Assembly: GCA_046483585.1 (NCBI GenBank)
Contig: JAWOCV010000150.1
Coordinates: 1-23,315, forward strand
Direction: 5' to 3'
Length of the DNA stretch: 23,315 bases
Origin: Marinilabilia sp046483585
GTDB lineage: Bacteria; Bacteroidota; Bacteroidia; Bacteroidales; Marinilabiliaceae
Position numbers and translations under genes: made by a program. The notes beneath the pieces are model-generated. The model was not told where the DNA came from. It made no database searches and worked only from the letters and a program-made list of their open reading frames with translations. This document shows positions 6,992-14,228 of the stretch, piece after piece (the stretch's first letter is position 1; each line of letters begins with the position of its first letter).

Positions 6992-8797
6992 ATGAAGCTA
7001 AATTACAAATTTAACATAGCACAGAAGCTTATCATCGGATTTGGATTGATCCTGCTGGTGATATTGGTCAACACAGTTCTTACGCTTGGGACATTGACAC
7101 GAAGCAAAAACCTGACCAATGAGGTGACTTCTGTTTATTCGCCTTCAACCGAGAAGCTTGGTGAGCTGGAAATGATGGTTACCCAGACCAAAATGTTGAT
7201 CAAAAACTGGGTATATATTGACCAGCAAAGCGAAACACCGGATAAATTGCTATTAAGGGAAATCCACGAAGAAGGCATGCCGGCTCTCCGGGAAGACCTC
7301 AATGAACTTTCAGAGGATTGGGAAAATGACCAGGACAGGGAGGAATTGGAGGCTATATTTCACCAGGTTGACTCGCTCTTTGGGATGCACGAGACCATTA
7401 TGGAATCGCTGAATGATTTTGATTCCTATGACGATGCCATGATCATGTTTGATGTTGAGCCGATGGTTGTGGAAGGTGGTGACGTTATGATCCTCAGCGA
7501 TGAGATCATTGAAAATATTAACGATCTGAGCCGGACTTATCTTGCCAATTATGAGGATTCACTGAGCGATATGAACCAGAACTTCTCCTCTTTTACCTGG
7601 GTGACAATCTTAATGTCGATCCTTCTGGTGGCCGCCTCACTGATCATTGGATATGTGCTTTATACCACCATCGTCCGTCCGCTTTCAAAAGGGGTGAATT
7701 TTGCTCAGAGGATCGGAAAGGGTGATCTGACGGCAAAGGTCGAAATCCAGCAGGATGATGAACTCGGCACTTTGGCCAGAGAGCTCGGAACTATGGCAAA
7801 AAATCTGAAGGATACTGTTGTTACCATTAAACGCAATGCTCTTGATCTGGTGCATTCCGGTAAAAATTTGCGCGATAGTTCTCAGCAACTGTCTCAAGGC
7901 TCAGCCGACCAGGCGGCCTCTGCTGAAGAGGTGTCTACTTCAATCGAGGAAATGGTGGCCAATATTGATCAAAATACAGAGAATGCGGTTCAGACCGAAA
8001 AGATTACCGTTGAAACGGCCAGGGAGGTTAATGTTGCCAACGAACTTTCGTCCGAGGCCGTAAAAGCCATGGAAGACATTTCTGAGAGGATTTCCGTGAT
8101 CAGTGACATTGCGTTTCAGACCAATATTCTGGCCTTAAACGCGGCTGTTGAAGCTGCCAGGGCGGGTGAGCACGGACGCGGATTCTCTGTCGTGGCTGCT
8201 GAGGTGCGTAAGCTTGCAGAAAAGAGTAAAGGAGCTGCCGATGAGATCGTCGGGCTTGTAAATAAGGGACTTAAGGTCTCGAAGGAAGCCGGTGAGAAAT
8301 CCAAGATGCTGGTGCCTGATATTGAAAAGACCACCCAATTGATCAAGGAAATCGCAGCGGCCAGTATGGAACAGAAAACCGGTGCCGATCAGATCAATCA
8401 GGCCATGCAGCAGCTTAACATGATCACACAGGAAAATGCCTCTTCCTCAGACGAGTTGACACACAGTTCTGAACAACTTTCAGACCTGGCTGCCAATCTT
8501 CAGGAAGCCGTTGGATATTTCGATATCGGAGAGGAGATCACGCATAAGGTTAATCCGGTGGATGTTAAAAAAACCGGCTCCCCTGAGAAAAAAGGTCAAA
8601 AACAAGAAAACCCTTCAGGTAAGTCAGACAAGGGAGGAAAAGGTGAAGGAAAAGGAGATTCAGCCAAAAAAGAGGCGTCTAAAAAGGATGATGCCAAAAA
8701 TGAAGAAAAAAAGACAGGAAAGAAGAGAGGTCAGCAAAAGCCTGACCTGGGAAATCTGGGCAAAGAATTCGATCTGGACAATTATGAGAAGTTTTGA
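6992..8797 (+). CDS. Methyl-accepting chemotaxis protein (MCP)
   Basis: A 601-residue transmembrane receptor. TM1 is about 12-34, a mostly helical periplasmic sensor domain spans about 35-200 (four-helix-bundle-like), TM2 is about 203-225, then HAMP to about 278 and the signalling domain to about 520. The hairpin tip and its flank (IAFQTNILALNAAVEAARAG) are intact. Two sequences match the methylation consensus perfectly: AASAEEVSTS (Glu312-Glu313) and AASMEQKTGA (Glu460-Gln461); the Gln would need CheD deamidation, and a CheD gene is present. The C-terminus is unusual: a Lys/Gly-rich, probably disordered stretch of about 50 residues (about 535-585), then a short acidic end finishing in NYEKF (597-601), which fits the aromatic-xx-aromatic pentapeptide that tethers CheR/CheB. 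The ligand is unknown; the neighbouring YfiR-like protein is a possible periplasmic partner. Confidence 0.95.
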   Translation: MKLNYKFNIAQKLIIGFGLILLVILVNTVLTLGTLTRSKNLTNEVTSVYSPSTEKLGELEMMVTQTKMLIKNWVYIDQQSETPDKLLLREIHEEGMPALREDLNELSEDWENDQDREELEAIFHQVDSLFGMHETIMESLNDFDSYDDAMIMFDVEPMVVEGGDVMILSDEIIENINDLSRTYLANYEDSLSDMNQNFSSFTWVTILMSILLVAASLIIGYVLYTTIVRPLSKGVNFAQRIGKGDLTAKVEIQQDDELGTLARELGTMAKNLKDTVVTIKRNALDLVHSGKNLRDSSQQLSQGSADQAASAEEVSTSIEEMVANIDQNTENAVQTEKITVETAREVNVANELSSEAVKAMEDISERISVISDIAFQTNILALNAAVEAARAGEHGRGFSVVAAEVRKLAEKSKGAADEIVGLVNKGLKVSKEAGEKSKMLVPDIEKTTQLIKEIAAASMEQKTGADQINQAMQQLNMITQENASSSDELTHSSEQLSDLAANLQEAVGYFDIGEEITHKVNPVDVKKTGSPEKKGQKQENPSGKSDKGGKGEGKGDSAKKEASKKDDAKNEEKKTGKKRGQQKPDLGNLGKEFDLDNYEKF

Positions 8798-8803
8798 TGT
8801 TAC

Positions 8804-8816
8804 GCCCTTTCAGGGC
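8804..8816. other. Small GC hairpin after the MCP gene
   Basis: gccct (8804-8808) and agggc (8812-8816) pair perfectly around ttc. The hairpin begins 7 bases after the MCP stop and is not followed by a T-run, so it is more likely an mRNA-processing or stability hairpin, or a dispersed repeat, than a terminator. The STAS gene starts 52 bases downstream. Confidence 0.35.
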
Positions 8817-8868
8817 TGAGGGAAGAGATTTATCGGTTTAAAACACAATAATTCAAATACCGTAACAT

Positions 8869-9198
8869 ATGAAGGATGAAAATTTTCAGATCCAGGTCAA
8901 AGATACCGGGGATGAGGTTCAGCTGACTTTTAGCGGACAGCTGACAATAACCCATATACAGAAGATTAAAGATGGTGTGGGAGAAAACATCGATTTCTCA
9001 AAGAACATCTCTGTTTATGTGGACAACCCCGAAAATCTTGATATTACTTTCCTGCAACTCCTGCAGTCGTTAAAAACAACTGCAGAGGTTAACCAGAAAC
9101 AGTTTTCCGTCACGGCAACTTTACCAAACGAATTGGAAAGCCTGGTGTCAAATTCAGGGTTTGCCGATTTGTTAAATAGTAACCCAGTAAATAGTTAA
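8869..9198 (+). CDS. STAS domain protein
   Basis: A 109-residue cytosolic protein made of one STAS (sulfate transporter/anti-sigma antagonist-like) domain. The pattern is V-Q-L-T-F-S-G-Q-L-T-I (strand, about 17-27), then the central VDNPENLDITFLQLLQSL (51-68), then a strand and final helix. In SpoIIAA-like proteins the central loop carries a phosphorylatable Ser/Thr after an Asp; here that site would be Asp58-Ile-Thr60, with the MlaB-like 'D-x-T/S-x-L-x-L-L' look. STAS proteins next to CheY/CheA are known in some alternative chemosensory clusters, but their exact role is not settled; interaction with the receptor array or a scaffold is a reasonable guess. It is 4 bases from the CheY start, so translation is probably linked. 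Confidence 0.8.
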   Translation: MKDENFQIQVKDTGDEVQLTFSGQLTITHIQKIKDGVGENIDFSKNISVYVDNPENLDITFLQLLQSLKTTAEVNQKQFSVTATLPNELESLVSNSGFADLLNSNPVNS

Positions 9199-9202
9199 TC
9201 AC

Positions 9203-9568
9203 ATGGCAAAAACAGTTCTTATTGTTGATGATTCAGAAAGCATCCGGGAAGTCGTAACCTTTACTCTTCAGAATGAAGGATATGAAGTTCTCGTGGCTGT
9301 TGATGGCGATGATGCCCTGCAACTTCTTGACGGGCGGCCACTTGATATTATTATTACAGACCTTCATATGCCCAATGTAGACGGGCTTGAGCTTATCCGG
9401 AAGGTCAGAGAAATGGATGGATACAAACATATCCCGATCTTATTTCTCACCACAGAATCTCAGGCCTCTAAAAAAATGGAAGCCAAGCAGGCCGGTGCCA
9501 CCGGTTGGATCATTAAACCTTTTGTCCCTGCCAAATTGCTTAGTGCCATATCCAGGGTTTTACGATAA
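9203..9568 (+). CDS. cheY: CheY-type single-domain response regulator
   Basis: A 121-residue receiver domain with no output domain. Acidic pocket Asp9-Asp10, phospho-acceptor Asp53 (IITDLHMPNVDG), switch Thr at 83-84 (FLTTES) and Lys105 (WIIKPF) are all present, so it should be phosphorylated by the CheA encoded just downstream. Gene order STAS-CheY-Hpt-CheA suggests it is the cognate regulator. There is no CheZ, CheC, CheX or FliM in the window, so its dephosphorylation route and target are unknown; in a non-flagellated bacterium it might act on gliding, pili or another regulator. The GWIIKPFVPAKLL end is typical of CheY proteins associated with this type of CheA cluster. Confidence 0.93.
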   Translation: MAKTVLIVDDSESIREVVTFTLQNEGYEVLVAVDGDDALQLLDGRPLDIIITDLHMPNVDGLELIRKVREMDGYKHIPILFLTTESQASKKMEAKQAGATGWIIKPFVPAKLLSAISRVLR

Positions 9569-9625
9569 TATCTTCCAGGGTTTGGCGCTTTTGCATTCAG
9601 GCGGTCCTGTATTAAAAATGTGTTG

Positions 9626-9973
9626 ATGATGACAGACCAGCTTGAAGAAATAAAAAAAGGATTTGTGGAGAATACACTTAAGGAATTGTCTTGCTTAAGA
9701 AGTGTTCTGACAGAAACAGACAACAAGGATAAAGAAGTTTCAAAGATTGAAATGGTCGAAAAAGTTTTTATGGCCATGCATGCCATTTGTGGAACTGCTC
9801 CTGTTGTCGGATTTGAACATCTTGTGCCATTGTCCAGAAAATTGGAAATAGTTTTTGACCAAATCAGAAAAGGAGAAAAACAATTTTCTGAACAGATCAA
9901 TGTTCAGACCCTCCGGGGAATTGATGCTTTGATTTCTGAATTAAGCCGTCATTCTGAGTCAGTTGTTTATTGA
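9626..9973 (+). CDS. Stand-alone Hpt domain protein (degenerate H-box)
   Basis: A 115-residue helical protein resembling the P1/Hpt domain of the downstream CheA. The line VFMAMHAICGTAPVVGFEHL parallels IFRAMHSLKGGGAMFGFNHL of CheA, and KLEIVFDQIRKG parallels HLENIFDQIRND. His52 is kept, so phosphotransfer is conceivable, but the Lys that normally follows in H-x-x-K-G is Cys55. In Hpt domains that Lys helps position the phosphoryl group, so activity may be changed or lost. Likely origin is duplication of the CheA P1 region. A GTG at 9620 and ATGs at 9626 and 9629 compete as start; I chose the first ATG. It lies between CheY and CheA and may shuttle or sink phosphate, or compete in docking. 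Confidence 0.75.
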   Translation: MMTDQLEEIKKGFVENTLKELSCLRSVLTETDNKDKEVSKIEMVEKVFMAMHAICGTAPVVGFEHLVPLSRKLEIVFDQIRKGEKQFSEQINVQTLRGIDALISELSRHSESVVY

Positions 9974-10041
9974 AAAAAAGCTGTTGGATGGAATTTTCAG
10001 GAGATTTGATAATTATGTGCACAACGGAAAATTGATTATAA

Positions 10042-12111
10042 ATGGACAAGTTTAAAGCCAAGTTTGTTGAAGAATCTCTGGATAATATTCATGATCTGGA
10101 GGAAGCACTCTTTGCGCTTGAGAATGACATGCAAAGCAAAGACCTCATCGAGCGTATCTTTCGGGCGATGCATTCTCTTAAAGGAGGAGGAGCAATGTTC
10201 GGGTTTAATCATTTGAGTGATTTTACCCATCATCTGGAAAATATTTTTGATCAGATACGTAACGATAAACTTGGCGTTTCTCATGATCTCATTTCTCTTA
10301 CTTTTGCTGCCGTTGATGAAATTCGTTATTTGCTCGATAAAGGAGATCTTACCGATAAGAAAGATCTGGATGAGTTTAACCAGTTCATGACCAGAATAAA
10401 ATCCTATCTTGAAGGAGGGACATCCGTTGGCACTGAATCTGATAGCAGTACTGAATCAACTGCCGGAACGGGTGAGAGTGACGAAGAAGAGAAGACTTAT
10501 CTTATAACATTTGTTCCACGCGAAGATATTTTACAAAACGGGACCAATCCCTTGTTCCTGATCGATGATCTGCACGCCCTGGGAGAAGCACAAAGCATTG
10601 TTTTTACCCATAAAGTGCCCCCTTTTGATCAGTTTGAACCCGAAAACAATTACTGTTTTTGGCAAATTTTGCTCACAACCTCGGAATTGGTAAATGAGAT
10701 TAAAGATGTTTTCATCTTTGTTGAAGATGAGTGTGACTTGTCCATCGATGAGATTTGTAAAGGAAAATTGCCCAGGGAGCAGGAGGTCCGGAAAATGGTC
10801 ATTCAGGCCAAACACTCTCATTCCCTTGTCAAAGCCGATGGGCTTAAATCACTAACTGAAAATGAGGATTCTCCGAACAAAAATAAGGAGGAAGCCAATC
10901 AGGATGTGAAAAAGGCACAACTCAAGACCCATAAAATTTCAAGTATCCGGGTCGCTTCTCCCAAGATTGATGAACTGGTCAATCTTGTTAGTGAACTGGT
11001 TACCGTTCAGGCTCAGCTTGATGTTTATGCTGAGAATAAAGGGGAGTCCGACATTCTGTCCCTGGCTGAAAATGTGCAAAAACTTGCCCGTCAGTTACGC
11101 GACAATGCTTTTGAGATCAGTCTCATTCCAATGCAAAGTGAATTGATGCGATTTCAGCGATTGGTTAGGGACTTGTCAAAAGAGATGGGGAAAGACATAG
11201 AGTTTGTTATTGAAGGAGGTGATATTGAGCTTGATAAGAATATTATCGAACACCTTACAGATCCCCTTTTGCATGTGCTCAGAAATTCAGTGGATCACGG
11301 TATTGAGCTTCCGGAGGACCGTCAGGCTGCAGGGAAATCGCCTAAAGGACATATTTACTTCAAAGCCTATCATGCCGGTGCCAGTGTTTTGATCGAGGTT
11401 ACCGATGACGGTCGCGGCATAGATGTAGATGCAATCCGCGAGAAAGCTGTTGCCAAAGGTGTAATTGATGAAAAGTCAGATCTTTCGAGAAAAGAAATCC
11501 TCAACCTTATTTTTATGAGTGGGCTTTCTACCCGTGATACCGTCTCCGATGTTTCAGGACGGGGCGTTGGAATGGATGTCGTCAGGAAAAAAATATCAGA
11601 AATACGGGGCGAAGTGACCATTGAATCAGAAAAAGGTCAGGGAACAGCGGTTACACTTCGTCTGCCGCTGACACTTTCAATTATTGACGGATTGCTTGTT
11701 AAGGTTGGCCAAAATCAGTATGTCTTCCCCATATCATCTATCGAAAAGATATTTGCTCTGGAAAAGAGCCAGCTGAAAGATTCTTTTAACAAGACCGTTG
11801 TGATTGAAAATGAGCAATTGCCTTATGTTCACATGCGTGACATTTTTAAGGAGGAAAGGATTGATACCGAAGTCCCTCAAATGGTTTTGGTAAGGCATGA
11901 AGAAAAAAGACTTGGAATATTGGTTGATGAGATTCTGGGGGAATATCAGACCGTTGTAAAACCGCTAGGCCGGTATCTCACAAACCATGAAATTCTTTCG
12001 GGGGCTTCCATTTTAGGAGACGGAAGTATATCCATGGTAATCGATACCAACCGGGTTTTACAGATGAGTTCTGCCGGAAAGCTGAAGGGAAAACAACAAA
12101 AAATCAAGTAA
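10042..12111 (+). CDS. cheA: Chemotaxis histidine kinase CheA
   Basis: A 689-residue cytosolic kinase with the full CheA order. P1/Hpt (about 1-105) holds phospho-acceptor His44 in AMHSLKGGG. An acidic Ser/Glu-rich linker leads to a P2-like domain (about 150-240) that would bind CheY/CheB. A Lys/Glu-rich linker follows, then P3 dimerisation helices (about 305-370, IDELVNLVSELVTVQAQL). P4 ATPase carries the N box HVLRNSVDHGIE, G1 DDGRGI, F box IFMSGLST and G2 GRGVGMDVV. The P5 CheW-like domain (about 550-685) starts IIDGLLVKVGQNQYVFPIS. All key ATP and His residues are present, so it should be an active kinase phosphorylating the receivers of CheY (9203) and CheB (15636). A CheW gene follows 8 bases later. 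Confidence 0.97.
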   Translation: MDKFKAKFVEESLDNIHDLEEALFALENDMQSKDLIERIFRAMHSLKGGGAMFGFNHLSDFTHHLENIFDQIRNDKLGVSHDLISLTFAAVDEIRYLLDKGDLTDKKDLDEFNQFMTRIKSYLEGGTSVGTESDSSTESTAGTGESDEEEKTYLITFVPREDILQNGTNPLFLIDDLHALGEAQSIVFTHKVPPFDQFEPENNYCFWQILLTTSELVNEIKDVFIFVEDECDLSIDEICKGKLPREQEVRKMVIQAKHSHSLVKADGLKSLTENEDSPNKNKEEANQDVKKAQLKTHKISSIRVASPKIDELVNLVSELVTVQAQLDVYAENKGESDILSLAENVQKLARQLRDNAFEISLIPMQSELMRFQRLVRDLSKEMGKDIEFVIEGGDIELDKNIIEHLTDPLLHVLRNSVDHGIELPEDRQAAGKSPKGHIYFKAYHAGASVLIEVTDDGRGIDVDAIREKAVAKGVIDEKSDLSRKEILNLIFMSGLSTRDTVSDVSGRGVGMDVVRKKISEIRGEVTIESEKGQGTAVTLRLPLTLSIIDGLLVKVGQNQYVFPISSIEKIFALEKSQLKDSFNKTVVIENEQLPYVHMRDIFKEERIDTEVPQMVLVRHEEKRLGILVDEILGEYQTVVKPLGRYLTNHEILSGASILGDGSISMVIDTNRVLQMSSAGKLKGKQQKIK

Positions 12112-12119
12112 CAATTACT

Positions 12120-12569
12120 ATGGCTGAACAAGCATATAATACACTGTTGTCTTTTAAACTGAAGGATGAGTTTTTCGCCCTTGATGCCATGACGGTGAAT
12201 CATATCCTGGAGATTCCTGACATTACCGGAGTTCCCAATACTCCTGATTTTATGAAAGGAATCATTAATCTTCACGGCAATATCATTCCTGTGGTTGATC
12301 TGCGGGTGATGATGGGGTTTGAAGAAAGCGAATACACCAATGACACCGCTATTATAGTGGTTAATCCCGATGATCAGCAAGAAAATAATCTGGGGTTGAT
12401 CGTGGACATGGTTAAAGAAGTGGTGGAAGCTGACAGCCTGGAGATGCAGCCTACGGTGGTAGACAATGAACGGGGAATGCTGAGGAATTTTCAGGGTACT
12501 TTTTCCATGAATGGTGAATTTGTTCATATTATCGATATATGGGAGCTTGTAGCTGCCGCTGAAATTTGA
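12120..12569 (+). CDS. cheW: Chemotaxis adaptor protein CheW (first copy)
   Basis: A 149-residue CheW: two small beta barrels with the usual landmarks LLSFKLKDEFFALDAMTVNHILEI, then GIINLHGNIIPVVDLR, and the late stretch FVHIIDIWELV. It couples the MCP tip to CheA P5 in the receptor array. It starts 8 bases after CheA, so it is certainly in the same operon. It differs clearly from the second CheW 128 bases downstream, so the two are diverged paralogues, perhaps serving different array positions; which binds this MCP cannot be decided from sequence. Confidence 0.93.
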   Translation: MAEQAYNTLLSFKLKDEFFALDAMTVNHILEIPDITGVPNTPDFMKGIINLHGNIIPVVDLRVMMGFEESEYTNDTAIIVVNPDDQQENNLGLIVDMVKEVVEADSLEMQPTVVDNERGMLRNFQGTFSMNGEFVHIIDIWELVAAAEI

Positions 12570-12697
12570 AATGTGGCCTGACAGTCCATCATTTTTTTAT
12601 ATGGCAGCAGGCAACGAAAAATCCGGGTTTTGTGAAATTTTCCGGGAGAGCTGATTTTTAAGGAAGGTTTAATTTAAACGATAAAGATTCGGTTTAG

Positions 12698-13177
12698 ATG
12701 GATTCATATTTGACATTTAAGATTGCCGATGAGGTTTTTGCCGTTCATGTATCCAAAGTAATGGAGATCAGGGAGTATGAAACCCCCAGACCGGTCCCGC
12801 GAAAAGTGGAGTTTGTGACGGGGCTCATTGAATTTCGGGATGAGGTGGTACCACTGATCGATACAGGTCGGAAATTCAACCTCGGTCCCGTGGAAGTGGG
12901 CGCCAATACTGTTATCGTGGTGCTGGATTTGACTAAGGCCGGTGAGAACGAAGCATACAGGGTCGGTATTCTGGTAGACGCTGTTTCCGATGTTCTGGAG
13001 ATCTCTTCCGATCACTTAAAGCCCATCAGAAGCGAGTATAGGCCAGACTACGTGGCCGGTAGTTACAGTAAGGACGATACTTTTGTTCTGGTGCTTGATA
13101 CCGATAAGGTCTTTACAGAAGATGACGTTGTAAAAATGGACAAACTGCTTGAAGCGGCCAGAAAAAAGAATAAATAA
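12698..13177 (+). CDS. cheW: Chemotaxis adaptor protein CheW (second copy)
   Basis: A 159-residue CheW-domain protein with SYLTFKIADEVFAVHVSKVMEI, the signature GLIEFRDEVVPLIDTGRKF, and VGILVDAVSDVLEI. The C-terminus adds a charged helix (about 145-159). The pattern EIREYETPRPVPRKVEFVTG is typical of CheWs next to CheR in alternative clusters. It is separated from the first CheW by 128 bases without a clear terminator and ends 5 bases before CheR, so it is translationally linked to the adaptation enzymes. Confidence 0.93.
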   Translation: MDSYLTFKIADEVFAVHVSKVMEIREYETPRPVPRKVEFVTGLIEFRDEVVPLIDTGRKFNLGPVEVGANTVIVVLDLTKAGENEAYRVGILVDAVSDVLEISSDHLKPIRSEYRPDYVAGSYSKDDTFVLVLDTDKVFTEDDVVKMDKLLEAARKKNK

Positions 13178-13182
13178 AACAG

Positions 13183-14055
13183 ATGTCAGGGGAACAGCTG
13201 TCAGAAAATAAGGGATTTGATTGCTTTAAAGCTGAATTATCTGAAAAAGATTTTCAGGCTTTTAGCCGGTATATTTTTACCGAGTATGGGATAAAAATGC
13301 CGCCGGTAAAGCGGGTTATGTTGCAGGGACGTCTGCTGAAGCGAATCCGGGAACTAAAAATGAGTTCTTATTCCGAATACCGTGATTTTCTTTTTAGTGA
13401 AGAAGGACAAGAACAGGAGTTGTTGCATTTTCTGAATGTGGTAACGACCAATAAAACCGATTTTTTCAGGGAACCCGTCCATTTCGGTTTTCTGAAAGAT
13501 TATGTTTTACCGGCCTTTATATCTGATATAGGTTTCGACCGCCCTTTCAGAGTTTGGAGTGCAGGGGCCTCTAGTGGTGAAGAACCATACACCATTGCCA
13601 TTGCCCTGAATGAATTTAAACGGGAGAATCCCCGGTTCAGATATGAAATATTGGGAACAGATATCTCGACTAAGATGCTCGAAACAGCGGCCAGGGGAGT
13701 TTATCGTGAGTCTAAGGCGGACATGGTTCCCTATGAGTTGAAAAGACGGTATTTCCTGAAAAGCAAAGACAGGGAAAATCCCACTATCCGGGTTGCTCCC
13801 GAATTACAGGAAAACATGCGGCTAAAGTATCTTAACCTTATGGATACCGTATATGATGTGAATGATATCTATGACATTGTGTTTTGCCGGAATGTTCTGA
13901 TCTATTTTGACAGGGTTACCCAGGCAAAGGTCATAAACCGGCTCTGCCGGCATTTACGGACGGATGGATATTTTTTTATCGGTCATTCGGAGTCACTTTC
14001 GGGTATGGATGTGCCACTTGATCATGTGAAGCCCACCATATTTCGCCGACATTAA
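13183..14055 (+). CDS. cheR: Chemoreceptor glutamate methyltransferase CheR (first copy)
   Basis: A 290-residue SAM-dependent enzyme that methylates MCP glutamates. An N-terminal helical domain ends in VVTTNKTDFFREP (86-98), whose Arg is catalytic-site associated. SAM motif I is WSAGASSGEE (125-134), the acidic strand end is LGTD (157-160) and the FCRNVLIYF block is at 234-242; all are intact. The beta-subdomain region after the YF at 190-191 (LKSKDRENPTIRV) has the same length as the E. coli CheR beta-subdomain that holds the NWETF pentapeptide, in line with the NYEKF tail on the MCP of this cluster. It follows the second CheW by 5 bases. A 173-base gap then separates it from the kinase-like gene. 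Confidence 0.95.
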   Translation: MSGEQLSENKGFDCFKAELSEKDFQAFSRYIFTEYGIKMPPVKRVMLQGRLLKRIRELKMSSYSEYRDFLFSEEGQEQELLHFLNVVTTNKTDFFREPVHFGFLKDYVLPAFISDIGFDRPFRVWSAGASSGEEPYTIAIALNEFKRENPRFRYEILGTDISTKMLETAARGVYRESKADMVPYELKRRYFLKSKDRENPTIRVAPELQENMRLKYLNLMDTVYDVNDIYDIVFCRNVLIYFDRVTQAKVINRLCRHLRTDGYFFIGHSESLSGMDVPLDHVKPTIFRRH

Positions 14056-14228
14056 CCGGATTAGAGGCCGGCAGGAAGAAAAATGGAATTTAATGATTCT
14101 CAATATATTTGTCGACGGTTTCCGGCCAATATATGCCACTGTCCCGTTATGTTTTGGCGAAAGGGGACAGCATGGATTTTTGAATATAGAATGAAAAAAA
14201 TATACGATGACGCTATAAATATTGTATT

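Noticed and set aside
8798..8868. Terminator between the MCP and STAS genes
   Set aside because: The hairpin stem is only 5 bp and is followed by a purine-rich stretch, not a T-run; co-transcription is more likely.
11946..12527. 193-codon minus-strand open frame opposite the cheA 3' end and cheW
   Set aside because: Antisense shadow of two confident genes; His/Ile-rich with no recognised motif.
14056..14228. Terminator or extra gene between the first cheR and the kinase-like gene
   Set aside because: Only weak self-complementarity (ccgg...ccgg) without a T-run, and no open frame worth reporting; I see nothing functional in this 173-base gap.
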